Source of the DNA: Streptosporangium lutulentum
Lineage (GTDB): Bacteria; Actinomycetota; Actinomycetes; Streptosporangiales; Streptosporangiaceae
Reading direction: 5' to 3'
Assembly (NCBI RefSeq): GCF_030811455.1
Contig: NZ_JAUSQU010000001.1
Span: 2,976,001 to 3,040,000, forward strand
DNA length: 64,000 nt
Below the pieces are notes generated by a model. It saw only the letters and a list, made by a program, of their open reading frames with translations. It was not told where the DNA came from and did not search any database. The translations under genes were made by a program, and so were the position numbers. This document shows, piece by piece, positions 9,233 to 17,712 of this stretch (positions are counted from its first letter, which is position 1; the number at the start of each line of letters is the position of its first letter).

Positions 9233-9380
9233 GCCGGACGGCCTCTTGTCGAAGGTCACAGGAGTCCTCGAATCTGGGTGGTATGGACGGTCGGAGGTGA
9301 AGACTTCCGCAACAGGGCGAAATCATCGCTTATGAGCGGGGATTTCGGGGCACTTTGCTGACCTGACGCAATCCCCGGAC

Positions 9381-9554
9381 ATGCCGTACCGGCCCTCTGT
9401 GATCGTCGCGGCCGGTTCTGCTCGCAGCGCGGCACCCGCAGTGCACCAGGCCGTACGTGAGCGCTTGGACACCACCGGACTGACCGCGTTGTTCACCATC
9501 CACCCCACCCTGGCTGAGGCCACGCGCTCCCTGCAGCGGCCCACCAGCACCTAA
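9381..9554 (+). pseudogene. STAS-domain (anti-sigma-factor antagonist) C-terminal fragment
   Basis: 57 codons from ATG 9381 to TAA 9552-9554. The translation ends VREVRERLDTTGLTALFTIHPTLAEATRSL-like (observed: HQAVRERLDTTGLTALFTIHP), the hallmark of the last helix and strand of STAS proteins such as SpoIIAA/BldG relatives. The central DSSG phosphorylation region is missing, so this is the 3' remnant of a longer gene. Confidence 0.5.
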
Positions 9555-9563
9555 CGATGGAAC

Positions 9564-10205
9564 GTGATCGCTTCCCGCATCTATCGGTTGGGGCGGCCAG
9601 AGCCGACGACCGAGACCTTCGGCGGCTCGGAGAGCACGGCTGTCGCTCATAAGGTGTTCTGCGCCGACAGCCCCGCGGTGCTGGCCGAGACCGGTAGCCC
9701 TCCGGCCAAAGAGCGCTGCATTCTGCTGTTGTTCACCATGAACCGCGCCGCCGTACCCGTGGCCGAGCAGGCCGCGACGGCCTGGCTGGGCTGGCAGGTC
9801 GCCTTCGGAGATGACGAACTGGCTACCGTGTCCACCGTGTTCACCCGCCGGTCCGCACCCGTACCCTCTACCTTCGAGAAGGTGGAGACCACCAGCACTA
9901 CGACCGTTGATCCCGCCGAACTGCGCGAAGCCATGGTGGCCAGGTTCACCGACTCCGGCCACCTGCGCTCCCCTGAGGTCATCGAAGCGTTCCGGAAGGT
10001 GGAGCGTCACCGGTTCATTCCCGACGCCGACGTCGAGGCTGCCTACGCCGACGACGCCGTGTCGGTGAAGCACGACGAGACCGGCGAGATGATCTCTTGC
10101 ATTTCCGCGCCGTCCATCGTTGCCCTCCAGCTGCAGCAGCTGGACGCGCAGCCCGGCCACAAGGTCCTGGAGGCCGGGGCGGCTACCGGCTACAACGCAG
10201 CCCTT
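9564..10205 (+). pseudogene. FxLD-type RiPP methyltransferase remnant (lanthipeptide-dehydratase-C-like + PCMT domain)
   Basis: From about GTG 9564 the first 80 residues (IYR...ETFGGSESTAVAHKVFCADSPAVL...LLLFTMNRAA) match the end of the thiopeptide-type/lantibiotic dehydratase C-terminal domain, where family members read FGG..AM..AH.LF.ADS...LL. After a linker comes a protein-L-isoaspartate methyltransferase (PCMT)-like domain: LREAMVARFTDSGHLRSPEVIEAFRKVERHRFIP, YADDAVSVKHDETG, SAPSIVALQL and SAM motif I VLEAGAATGYNAAL. This two-domain order is known from methyltransferases of FxLD-type lanthipeptide systems. Both ends are lost: the N-terminal part of the first domain is missing, and the SAM domain is cut right after motif I by the intron fragment at 10206. 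Confidence 0.6.
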
Positions 10206-10408
10206 GTGCGCCACGAGGCGCCACCATTTCCGTGTGGGGATGAGAGATCCCCGCCGTCGTCCTGTCGCAGCAGGCCGACGAAGCCGAGGGCAGTCTGACC
10301 GCGGAGACGCGCGGAAGGATGGCAAGCGGCCCTGACAAAGCCGGGACGTATTGGTACTGCCAGACAGTACGGGTTCGGCAAGCAAGATGAGAAGCCGTAC
10401 GAGAGGAA
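10206..10408 (+). mobile_element. Group II intron 5' fragment
   Basis: The sequence begins GTGCG, the conserved group II 5' boundary, exactly where the methyltransferase homology stops. It continues with a GGCGC hairpin and a GGGGATGAGAGATCCCC stem-loop typical of the start of domain I. Near its end is GAAGCCGTACGAGAGG, which resembles the strand that begins the hairpin before the intron-encoded RT ORF in bacterial group II introns. It breaks off in that hairpin at about 10408; no RT gene or domain V/VI is present. Confidence 0.5.
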
Positions 10409-10527
10409 CCAGTGCTTGAAGCCCCGTAATCGTTGTACCGGCTCCAACCTGGCGGATATGGGCCGGGTGCAGTGCACGCCACCGGAGGTCTCGGTGGCGA
10501 CTTGGGCCGCCCCGGTGAAGTTGGAGG

Positions 10528-10946
10528 CTAGATCGCTTGGTTCTCGATCGCCAGGCCGCCGTCGGCGGTTGATCGGTGGAACGTCTCCTCGTACTCGGCC
10601 GGAGGAACGTTCCCGCAGTAAGAATGTAGCCTTTCAGAATTATACCAGGCAACCCATTCCATGGTGGAAATCGTCACATCCATGACGCCTTTCCAGCCGC
10701 CATGGAACTCGATTAGCTCCTTCTTGTAGAGACTGTTGAGCGACTCCGCAGCGGCATTGTCATACGAATCGCCTTTGCTGCCCACAGAACGAGCCGCACC
10801 GACCTGGTCGAGCCGTTCGGCGTAGCGGATAGAAGTATATTGAACGCCTCTATCGGAATGGTGAACAAGGTCATCGATGACGCCTCCACGCGCCCAGATC
10901 GCCATTTCCAGGGCGTCGAGTGCCAGATCGGTGCCCAGGTGGTCGG
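10528..10946 (-). pseudogene. IS-C transposase OrfB, distal part
   Basis: The C-terminal portion of an IS3 OrfB integrase core: LGTDLALDALEMAIWAR, then VHHSDRGVQYTS (second catalytic Asp), NAAAESLNSLYKKELI (catalytic Glu) and the final YNSERLHSYCGNVPP. The frame joins seamlessly to the proximal piece at 12308 (GWQVADH) once the ISAs1 element and one GTGGTCGG copy are removed. Non-functional because of this insertion and an older frameshift in the proximal piece. Confidence 0.85.
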
Positions 10947-12299
10947 CCAAGGCTGAGGCGTTCTCGGCTGCTGAGACGGTCGCAGCCCTGCAGCGGGCTG
11001 GCAGTAGAGGCCACCCCGATGCGGAGATGACAAACGCGACCCCTGATGATCGTCGGTGTCTAGCCAGTCGATCAAGAACAGGGGCCGCGTTCGCGTGCCA
11101 TCATTCCCGATCAACGTGCTCGCCCGCCACTTGGAGCACGTCCCCGCTTTCGACCCATCGACCGATCTGCCCGCGCTGGCCGAGGTACTGGGCACCCTGC
11201 CCGACCCACGCAGCCACCGCGGACGTCGCTACCGACTCGGCCCACTGCTGGCCCTAACCCTGCTCGCCGTACTCAGCGGAGCCACCTCCATAGCGGCGAT
11301 CAACAGATCCATCCACGGATACGACCCGGACATCCTGTCTCGTGCCGGGCTCCCCGGCACCGTTCGCCTGGCCGCCAGCACCCTGCGGCGACTACTCGCC
11401 CGCCTGGACGGCGACGCCTTCGACACCGCGACCGGCACCTACCTGGCCACCCTCGCCGCCGGCGGCCCGCCCGCCACCGACCACCCCGAAAGCCGACCAC
11501 CGCTGACCGGCCTGGCCATCGACGGCAAGACCCTACGCGGCAGTCGCACCGCCAACGGCACGGTGCACCTGCTGGCCGCCTTGCGCCACGACACCCAGAC
11601 CGTCGTCGCCCAACGCCAGGTCACCGCCAAGAGCAACGAGATCCCTGCAGTTGCGCCCCTGCTGTCCGGCCTGGACCTGTCCGACGTGGTAGTCACCGCC
11701 GACGCCCTGCATACCCAGCACGCCCATGCCCGCCAGATCATCGACTCCGGCGGCCATTACCTATTCATCGTCAAAGGCAACCAGCCCACCTTGCACCGCC
11801 GGCTCAAGGCTCTGCCCTGGCGCCACGCCCTGCTCAACGACCGCACCGATACCCGCGGCCACGGCCGCCGCGAGATCCGCCGCCTGAAGATCTGCACCGT
11901 CCGGCCCGGCCTGCCCTTCCCCCACGCCGCCCAGGCCATCCAGGTCAAACGCCGCCGCACCGACCGCCGCACCGGCAAAACCACCATCGTCACGATCTAC
12001 GCGATCACCAGCCTGCCGCCCGGCCGCGTCACCCACGCCCACCTCGCCACACTGATCCGCGGCCACTGGAGTATCGAGGCCCTGCACCACATCCGCGACG
12101 TCACCTACCGCGAAGACGCCTCACGCGTTCGGACCGGCACCGCCCCACGGGTCATGGCGAGCCTGCGTAACCTGGCCATCGGCCTGGCCCGCTTGATCGG
12201 CTGGACCAACATCGCCGCCGCCATCGACCACTACCGCAGCCACCCCACGGACGGCCTTCAGCTACTCGGTCTCACAACATGAGAACGCTTCGGCCCTGG
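10947..12299 (+). mobile_element. ISAs1-family insertion sequence, copy 1
   Basis: 1353 bp, with imperfect terminal inverted repeats CCAAGGCTGAGGCGTTCTC (left) and CCAGGGCCGAAGCGTTCTC (right end, complement). It is flanked by an 8-bp direct repeat GTGGTCGG at 10939-10946 and 12300-12307, as expected for this family. It is inserted inside IS-C orfB. A nearly identical copy in the opposite orientation is at 28819-30170. Confidence 0.9.
11056..12282 (+). CDS. ISAs1-family transposase
   Basis: 408 residues, full length for ISAs1/H-repeat-type DDE transposases (typically 370-410). It has the N-terminal DUF4338/H_repeat-like [17 protein letters not shown] motif and catalytic triad candidates Asp156 ([10 protein letters not shown]), Asp216 ([11 protein letters not shown]) and Glu341 ([17 protein letters not shown]). 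GTG 11056 gives the longest product; GTG 11095 (VPSFPINVL) is a plausible alternative because many family members begin near there. It is identical to the copy at 28836-30062 except one residue (Gly versus Asp in LAA[G/D]GPPATDH). Probably active. Confidence 0.9.
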   Translation: MSSQSIKNRGRVRVPSFPINVLARHLEHVPAFDPSTDLPALAEVLGTLPDPRSHRGRRYRLGPLLALTLLAVLSGATSIAAINRSIHGYDPDILSRAGLPGTVRLAASTLRRLLARLDGDAFDTATGTYLATLAAGGPPATDHPESRPPLTGLAIDGKTLRGSRTANGTVHLLAALRHDTQTVVAQRQVTAKSNEIPAVAPLLSGLDLSDVVVTADALHTQHAHARQIIDSGGHYLFIVKGNQPTLHRRLKALPWRHALLNDRTDTRGHGRREIRRLKICTVRPGLPFPHAAQAIQVKRRRTDRRTGKTTIVTIYAITSLPPGRVTHAHLATLIRGHWSIEALHHIRDVTYREDASRVRTGTAPRVMASLRNLAIGLARLIGWTNIAAAIDHYRSHPTDGLQLLGLTT

Positions 12300-12307
12300 G
12301 TGGTCGG

Positions 12308-12792
12308 CGACCTGCCAGCCGACGATCCGACGGGAGTACAGGTCCTGGACGAACGCGGTGTACACCCAGCCGGAGGCGGTGGCGACATAGGTGATGTCCG
12401 CGACCCATCGCAGGTCCGGCCGGCCCGCGGTGAAGTTGCGTTCCAGCAGGTCACCGGGTCGATCGGCGCCGGGGACGGTGGTCCGGGGCCGTTTGCGCGA
12501 CCAGGTCGCCCCGCACAGGCCCAGCTCGCGCATCAGCCGCTCGACCGTGCACCGGGCGACCGTGACGCCCTGGCGGTTGAGCTGCCCCACACCTTCCGCG
12601 CCCCATATAGGCCACGTCCCGGGCCGTTCCACACTTTCAGGATCTCCTTTTTCACCTCTTCGTCCCGGACCGCACGAGCCGACGGATTCGACTCCCGTTT
12701 CTTCGCCGCCCAGTACGTGGACGGCGCGAACTCCAGCACGGCACAGATCGGCTCCACACCGAACCGTTCGCGATGGGTATCGATGAACTCGA
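12308..12792 (-). pseudogene. IS-C transposase OrfB, proximal part, frameshifted
   Basis: The N-terminal half of the IS3 OrfB. It begins LVEFIDTHRERFGVEPICAVL beside the IS701 junction, continues WNGPGRGLYGARKVW, then needs a one-base correction near 12586 to continue QLNRQGVTVARCTVERLMRELGL...RNFTAGRPDLRWVADITYVATASGWVY (first catalytic Asp in VADITYV) up to GWQVADH at the ISAs1 target site. The missing base means the gene was dead irrespective of the later insertions. Confidence 0.85.
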
Positions 12793-12796
12793 CTAG

Positions 12797-14211
12797 TAGG
12801 GCTTGGTTAGGTGGGGACGGGCTGGGCGTGTCTGGGTAACGCTCGGCGGCAGGTGGGGCAGATTCCGGCCCAGCACGCCAGGAGTAGTTGCAACTCGGCG
12901 ATGATCCGGTAGGTGCTCAAACCGCAGCCGGCACTTTTGGGTCGAGCCGCTCCAGGGTGCAGAAGGCGTGTGCGACCGAGGCCAGGGTCACGTGATGGTG
13001 CCAGCCACTCCAGGTGCGGCCCTCGAAGTGGTCCAGACCCAGGCCGGTCTTCAACTCCCGGTAGTCGTGTTCGATGCGCCAGCGGATTTTGGCCAGGCGC
13101 ACCAGGCGCCGTAGCGGGATGTCTGCCGGGAGGGTGGACAGCCAGTATTTGGTCGGCTCGCTCTCACCAGGTGGCCATTCGGCCAGCAGCCAGCACACCG
13201 GCAGATCCTCGCCCATGTGCGCGCGGCGGATCCGTAGCCCCGCCGGCCGTACCCGCAGCGCGACAAACCGTGAGCGCAACGGCCCCTTGGACCCGGCCCG
13301 CCAGGTCACCGCGTGCAGCGCGCGCCGTCCGGCGGCGGTCACGATCTGCTGGGCTGAGCGCGGCTTGTCTCGATAACGCGGCACCGGCCGCCGCCCAGTC
13401 CCCGCATACGGCGCGACCGTCCGGCCGGCATCGATGCCCAGCAGCGCGGTATCGGAGCGCACCCCCACCACGTAGCCGATGCCACGCTCGGTCAAGCCCA
13501 GACGAAAGGCCCCGTCTTGGCCATAGCCCTCATCGGCGACCACCAGCGGCGCCTCCAGCCCCCAGCAACACAGCTCATCGATCATGTCCAAAGCCAGCTG
13601 CCACTTGGGCACATGAGTGATGTCCGCGGGGATCCGGGCCCGTTGCCTGCGCGCCGCCACCGCGGCCGAATCCTCCGTGCGCGGTGAGGCCGCATCCCAC
13701 CCCTCGGGCACGAACAGCCGCCAGTTCACCGGACAGGACGCGACGTCGGTGACCAGGTGCACACTCGGGGCGACCTGGCAGTTAGCGGTCTTGCCCAGCG
13801 CCCCGCAGTACTGCGGGGCCACTCCCGGCGACTCCTCACCATCCTTGACAAAGGACACATCATCGACCACCCAGGCGGCCGGGTTGATCGCCGTGTCCAT
13901 CCGCCAGGCCAGCTCGGCCAGCACCAGTTGATGTGACCAGGGGGCGTCGGTGAGAAACTGCTGCAGCCCCTGGCGGTCCACGCCCAGCCGGGCCGCCATC
14001 GGCTCCATCGATTTACGGGCCCCGTCGGTCAGCAGGCCGCGCACATATCGTTCGCCCCATCGCCGCTGATCAGCACGGGCGAAACAGGAGAACACCTCGG
14101 CGGCGAACGTCTCCAGTCGCGCCCGCACGGCCTCGAGTTCTTGAGGGGTCATCTTCCCTCACCCCCAACGCAGGTGACATACCGTCTCCTACCCGAGGTA
14201 ACCAAGTCCTA
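12797..14211 (-). mobile_element. IS701-family insertion sequence, copy 1
   Basis: 1415 bp with terminal repeats TAGGGCTTGGTTAGG (outer) and TAGGACTTGGTTACC (inner, complement), flanked on both sides by CTAG (12793-12796 and 14212-14215), which fits the YTAR target preference of IS701. Copy 2 at 15412-16826 is the same length in the opposite orientation. Confidence 0.9.
12917..14152 (-). CDS. IS701-family transposase (copy 1)
   Basis: 411 residues, normal for IS701. Diagnostic are SFVKDGEESPGVAPQYCGALGKTANCQ following the first catalytic Asp (VVDDVSF), the second Asp in VVADEGYG and the Glu in RIEHDYRELKTGLGLDHFEGR. ATG 14152 is preceded by GGGTGAGGGAAG. The product is identical in translation to copy 2 (15471-16706), so the duplication is recent. 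Confidence 0.92.
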   Translation of the reverse strand: MTPQELEAVRARLETFAAEVFSCFARADQRRWGERYVRGLLTDGARKSMEPMAARLGVDRQGLQQFLTDAPWSHQLVLAELAWRMDTAINPAAWVVDDVSFVKDGEESPGVAPQYCGALGKTANCQVAPSVHLVTDVASCPVNWRLFVPEGWDAASPRTEDSAAVAARRQRARIPADITHVPKWQLALDMIDELCCWGLEAPLVVADEGYGQDGAFRLGLTERGIGYVVGVRSDTALLGIDAGRTVAPYAGTGRRPVPRYRDKPRSAQQIVTAAGRRALHAVTWRAGSKGPLRSRFVALRVRPAGLRIRRAHMGEDLPVCWLLAEWPPGESEPTKYWLSTLPADIPLRRLVRLAKIRWRIEHDYRELKTGLGLDHFEGRTWSGWHHHVTLASVAHAFCTLERLDPKVPAAV

Positions 14212-14214
14212 CTA

Positions 14215-15408
14215 GTGGCCCGTCACGCAACCTTGGCCGGGTAACTGGTCCAGCTTCTGATGGGTGAGCTGGCGGCGAAGTTCGTCTTGGGCCGGGCTTG
14301 GGCGTTGCGCCAGCGCACATAGGCGCCGATCGCCGCGTTCTGCTCGGCATGGCTGCGGTGATCAGTGCCATTGAGGGCGTAGTAGCGCAAGGCGGCGAAT
14401 TCTGACTCGATCCAGTTCAACCACGAGCCATAGGTCGGCAGGAACACCAGCTCGACATCGTTGGCAGCCGCCCAGGCGCGGACCTCGCGGTGCTTGTGCG
14501 GCGAGTAGTTATCCATGATCACATGCAGTTTTTCGCCAGGCCAGCGCGCCCGGAGCGTCTTGAGGAAGGACAAGAACTCCCGCCAGCGTTTGCGTTTGCG
14601 GATGCGGTAAAACAGCTTGCCGGTGGCCAGATCCAGGGCCGCGATCATCTGCATGACGCCGTCGTAGCGATGGTAGGTGGCCCGCAGCCGGGCCGGTGAA
14701 CCCTGAGGTCGCCACCGTTTGCCCTTACGCGGCAGCAGATTCAGCGGCCCGAGCTCATCGACGCAGATCACCCGCCCATCAGCGGGCGGGCTGTCATACA
14801 GCTTCAGCACGCGTCGCATCTTGGCGATGAAGTGCGGGTCGGTGGATGCCTTCCACGTCGTGGTGGTCTGCCAGCTCACCCCGCCCTTGCGCAGGATCCG
14901 CCGCAGATGCTCGCGGCTGATCGCCGCCACCACCCCTCGGGCGATGAGGTGCTCGGCCAGCGTGCGCAGGCTCCAGGTCGACATGCCGGCGATGCCCCAC
15001 TCAGCGGGGACCGTCTTGGCGATCAGGCAGATGCGCTCACGCACCCGCTCACTGATCGCCGGGGGACGGCCCCCGCTCCATTTTGGGTCCAGCGCGTCAA
15101 ACCCCCGCTCGTTGAAGGCGTGGATGACATCACGGACGTAGTCGTCACCGACCTGCATCAACGAGGTGATGTCCGGCACCGACTGGCCCTGGCCGGACAT
15201 CATCACCACGATCGCCCGCCGCAACTTGATCGGATCCTTCGCGGTCCTCGTGATCCGCTGCAGTCTGCGGCCTTCCTCCATCGACAACGGCCGGACGAAC
15301 ACCTCTGGTCGGCGCGCCATGACCACCTCCCTATCTTGCGGAAGCAGCCAGCCTGACGGGTTCACCCCAGGAGATCAATTACCCGTCCAAGGTTCAGTGA
15401 CGGGCCAC
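14215..15408 (-). mobile_element. IS630-family insertion sequence
   Basis: Ends GTGGCCCGTCAC and complement form a perfect 12-bp inverted repeat at 14215-14226 and 15397-15408, each flanked by TA, the IS630/Tc1 target duplication. The TA lies within the CTAG that also borders the two IS701 copies, so the three elements abut exactly. Confidence 0.85.
14223..15320 (-). CDS. IS630-family transposase
   Basis: 365 residues from ATG 15320, preceded by GGGAGGTGG. N-terminal helix-turn-helix domains (LSMEEGRRLQRITRTAKDPIKLRRA..., ISREHLRRILRKGGVSWQ) precede a DDE core with Asp in RVICVDELGP, Asp in HVIMDNYSPHK and Glu in SWLNWIESEFAALR. The length is as expected. The stop codon TGA lies inside the terminal inverted repeat. 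It looks intact. Confidence 0.92.
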   Translation of the reverse strand: MARRPEVFVRPLSMEEGRRLQRITRTAKDPIKLRRAIVVMMSGQGQSVPDITSLMQVGDDYVRDVIHAFNERGFDALDPKWSGGRPPAISERVRERICLIAKTVPAEWGIAGMSTWSLRTLAEHLIARGVVAAISREHLRRILRKGGVSWQTTTTWKASTDPHFIAKMRRVLKLYDSPPADGRVICVDELGPLNLLPRKGKRWRPQGSPARLRATYHRYDGVMQMIAALDLATGKLFYRIRKRKRWREFLSFLKTLRARWPGEKLHVIMDNYSPHKHREVRAWAAANDVELVFLPTYGSWLNWIESEFAALRYYALNGTDHRSHAEQNAAIGAYVRWRNAQARPKTNFAASSPIRSWTSYPAKVA

Positions 15409-15411
15409 TAG

Positions 15412-16826
15412 TAGGACTTGGTTACCTCGGGTAGGAGACGGTATGTCACCTGCGTTGGGGGTGAGGGAAGATGACCCCTCAAGAACTCGAGGCCGTGCGG
15501 GCGCGACTGGAGACGTTCGCCGCCGAGGTGTTCTCCTGTTTCGCCCGTGCTGATCAGCGGCGATGGGGCGAACGATATGTGCGCGGCCTGCTGACCGACG
15601 GGGCCCGTAAATCGATGGAGCCGATGGCGGCCCGGCTGGGCGTGGACCGCCAGGGGCTGCAGCAGTTTCTCACCGACGCCCCCTGGTCACATCAACTGGT
15701 GCTGGCCGAGCTGGCCTGGCGGATGGACACGGCGATCAACCCGGCCGCCTGGGTGGTCGATGATGTGTCCTTTGTCAAGGATGGTGAGGAGTCGCCGGGA
15801 GTGGCCCCGCAGTACTGCGGGGCGCTGGGCAAGACCGCTAACTGCCAGGTCGCCCCGAGTGTGCACCTGGTCACCGACGTCGCGTCCTGTCCGGTGAACT
15901 GGCGGCTGTTCGTGCCCGAGGGGTGGGATGCGGCCTCACCGCGCACGGAGGATTCGGCCGCGGTGGCGGCGCGCAGGCAACGGGCCCGGATCCCCGCGGA
16001 CATCACTCATGTGCCCAAGTGGCAGCTGGCTTTGGACATGATCGATGAGCTGTGTTGCTGGGGGCTGGAGGCGCCGCTGGTGGTCGCCGATGAGGGCTAT
16101 GGCCAAGACGGGGCCTTTCGTCTGGGCTTGACCGAGCGTGGCATCGGCTACGTGGTGGGGGTGCGCTCCGATACCGCGCTGCTGGGCATCGATGCCGGCC
16201 GGACGGTCGCGCCGTATGCGGGGACTGGGCGGCGGCCGGTGCCGCGTTATCGAGACAAGCCGCGCTCAGCCCAGCAGATCGTGACCGCCGCCGGACGGCG
16301 CGCGCTGCACGCGGTGACCTGGCGGGCCGGGTCCAAGGGGCCGTTGCGCTCACGGTTTGTCGCGCTGCGGGTACGGCCGGCGGGGCTACGGATCCGCCGC
16401 GCGCACATGGGCGAGGATCTGCCGGTGTGCTGGCTGCTGGCCGAATGGCCACCTGGTGAGAGCGAGCCGACCAAATACTGGCTGTCCACCCTCCCGGCAG
16501 ACATCCCGCTACGGCGCCTGGTGCGCCTGGCCAAAATCCGCTGGCGCATCGAACACGACTACCGGGAGTTGAAGACCGGCCTGGGTCTGGACCACTTCGA
16601 GGGCCGCACCTGGAGTGGCTGGCACCATCACGTGACCCTGGCCTCGGTCGCACACGCCTTCTGCACCCTGGAGCGGCTCGACCCAAAAGTGCCGGCTGCG
16701 GTTTGAGCACCTACCGGATCATCGCCGAGTTGCAACTACTCCTGGCGTGCTGGGCCGGAATCTGCCCCACCTGCCGCCGAGCGTTACCCAGACACGCCCA
16801 GCCCGTCCCCACCTAACCAAGCCCTA
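15412..16826 (+). mobile_element. IS701-family insertion sequence, copy 2
   Basis: 1415 bp, inverted relative to copy 1, and bounded by CTAG at 15408-15411 and 16827-16830. Together with copy 1 it encloses the IS630 element, giving a 4030-bp near-palindromic unit inserted at the end of IS-C orfA. Confidence 0.9.
15471..16706 (+). CDS. IS701-family transposase (copy 2)
   Basis: 411 residues, same translation as copy 1. First catalytic Asp at residues 97/98 (WVVDDVSF), then ADEGYG and IEHDYRELK. It has the same ribosome-binding region (GGGTGAGGGAAG before ATG 15471). Two identical, intact transposase genes facing outward could mobilise the IS630 element as a composite unit. Confidence 0.92.
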   Translation: MTPQELEAVRARLETFAAEVFSCFARADQRRWGERYVRGLLTDGARKSMEPMAARLGVDRQGLQQFLTDAPWSHQLVLAELAWRMDTAINPAAWVVDDVSFVKDGEESPGVAPQYCGALGKTANCQVAPSVHLVTDVASCPVNWRLFVPEGWDAASPRTEDSAAVAARRQRARIPADITHVPKWQLALDMIDELCCWGLEAPLVVADEGYGQDGAFRLGLTERGIGYVVGVRSDTALLGIDAGRTVAPYAGTGRRPVPRYRDKPRSAQQIVTAAGRRALHAVTWRAGSKGPLRSRFVALRVRPAGLRIRRAHMGEDLPVCWLLAEWPPGESEPTKYWLSTLPADIPLRRLVRLAKIRWRIEHDYRELKTGLGLDHFEGRTWSGWHHHVTLASVAHAFCTLERLDPKVPAAV

Positions 16827-17144
16827 CTAGCGCGGCAGTCTGGGATCGAGTTCCCGGGCGAAATACGCCGAGGCGGCCTTCAGGATCTCGTTCGCCCGCC
16901 GCAACTCGCGATTCTCACGCTCGAGTTCGGTGATCCGCTGGGCGTCAGAAGTCGATGTCCCCGGGCGCTTCCCGCCATCGACCTCGGCCTGGCGCACCCA
17001 GGTCCGTAGCGCCTCGCGGTGCACCCCGAGCTGGTCTGCGACCCGGGCCAGCACGCCCGCCCCCTCACCGGCCGCACGCAGCTCGAAAACCATACGGACA
17101 GCGCGTTCCCGCAGCTCAGGGGCATACTTCCTCGGTGGTGCCAT
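16827..17144 (-). CDS. IS-C transposase OrfA (HTH protein)
   Basis: 105 residues: MAPPRKYAPELRERAVRMV helix, GVHREALRTWVRQAEVDGG helix-turn-helix, then a leucine-zipper-like coil LERENRELRRANEILKAASAYFARE typical of IS3 OrfA proteins. In the intact element its product would be read into OrfB by -1 frameshifting. Its TAG stop (16829-16827) lies in the CTAG target of the IS701/IS630 block, so the coupling to OrfB is destroyed. A GGGTGAGGAG ribosome-binding site precedes ATG 17144. Confidence 0.85.
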   Translation of the reverse strand: MAPPRKYAPELRERAVRMVFELRAAGEGAGVLARVADQLGVHREALRTWVRQAEVDGGKRPGTSTSDAQRITELERENRELRRANEILKAASAYFARELDPRLPR

Positions 17145-17180
17145 AACTCCTCACCCTTCCAGGTATCGGAGCCTCCAACT

Positions 17181-17413
17181 AACTCGGGGTGGCCCACTGT
17201 CATGCCGATGAGCCTGGCCAGCCACTGTTCGCCGAACATGGTGGCAAGCCGCGAGAACGGCGGACTCGAGGTGATCAAGGGGCGGATGTTCTCGACCTCG
17301 TAGTCTTCGAACTTGAGCCGCCCGATCACCATCAGGTTGAGCGCCAGCCCGAAACGAAGCGTTGAGGCCCCCACCATCTGGAGATTACCGACGGCTACGG
17401 GTTGCGTTGTCAT
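17181..17413 (-). pseudogene. DUF417 (RclC/YkgB-like) membrane protein, N-terminal part
   Basis: From ATG 17413, 77 residues matching the start of DUF417 inner-membrane proteins: STLRFGLALNLMVIGRLKFEDYEVENIRPLITSSPPFSRL, where family members read LR..L...W.G.LKFT.YEAEGI.PLV..SP. The frame is cut at the IS-C terminus (17180). Relatives (E. coli RclC) take part in reactive-chlorine resistance; this copy is dead. The rest of the gene is not found on the far side of IS-C. Confidence 0.65.
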
Positions 17414-17708
17414 ACAGGTATCCCTTCGCATGGTGCGTCGCGAATGTCCTGCGCATGGTCAGTTTACGCCGGGCGGTGTTCACCCAGCGCGCTGAGCAGG
17501 ACCTTGGACAGGTGGATTCGAGTGAGGCATCCGACTCGATCGGGCCCGTGGCGCTCGCCGGTCGAGATGAAACGTATTCGACCGGTGAGCGTCTCATTCG
17601 TCCACGATAAAAGCGGAATTCTTCGATACCCGTCAAAGTGTCTGGTGGGCGGTGGCCGCGCGCTCGCCTCGCCGGGAAGCGCCAGGAAAGACGCGGCCGG
17701 CAGCGGCG
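17414..17708. other. No gene recognised (upstream region of the DUF417 gene)
   Basis: About 295 bp without a convincing frame. It presumably holds the promoter of the truncated DUF417 gene. Its right end is the TTAG duplication of the IS1380 element. Confidence 0.4.
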
Positions 17709-17712
17709 TTAG

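Larger units (their letters stand above)
10519..17180 (-). mobile_element. IS3-family element (IS-C), interrupted by other IS elements
   Basis: The termini are an 11-bp perfect inverted repeat, AGTTGGAGGCT at 10519-10529 and its complement at 17170-17180. Inside, on the minus strand, are orfA (16827-17144) and orfB in two pieces. The element has been hit twice: an ISAs1 element with its 8-bp duplication (10947-12307) and a 4-kb IS701/IS630/IS701 block with a CTAG duplication (12797-16830). Subtracting these leaves about 1267 bp, a normal IS3 length. The flanks are unrelated (intron fragment region versus a DUF417 gene) and show no target duplication, so the locus has been rearranged. Confidence 0.8.
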
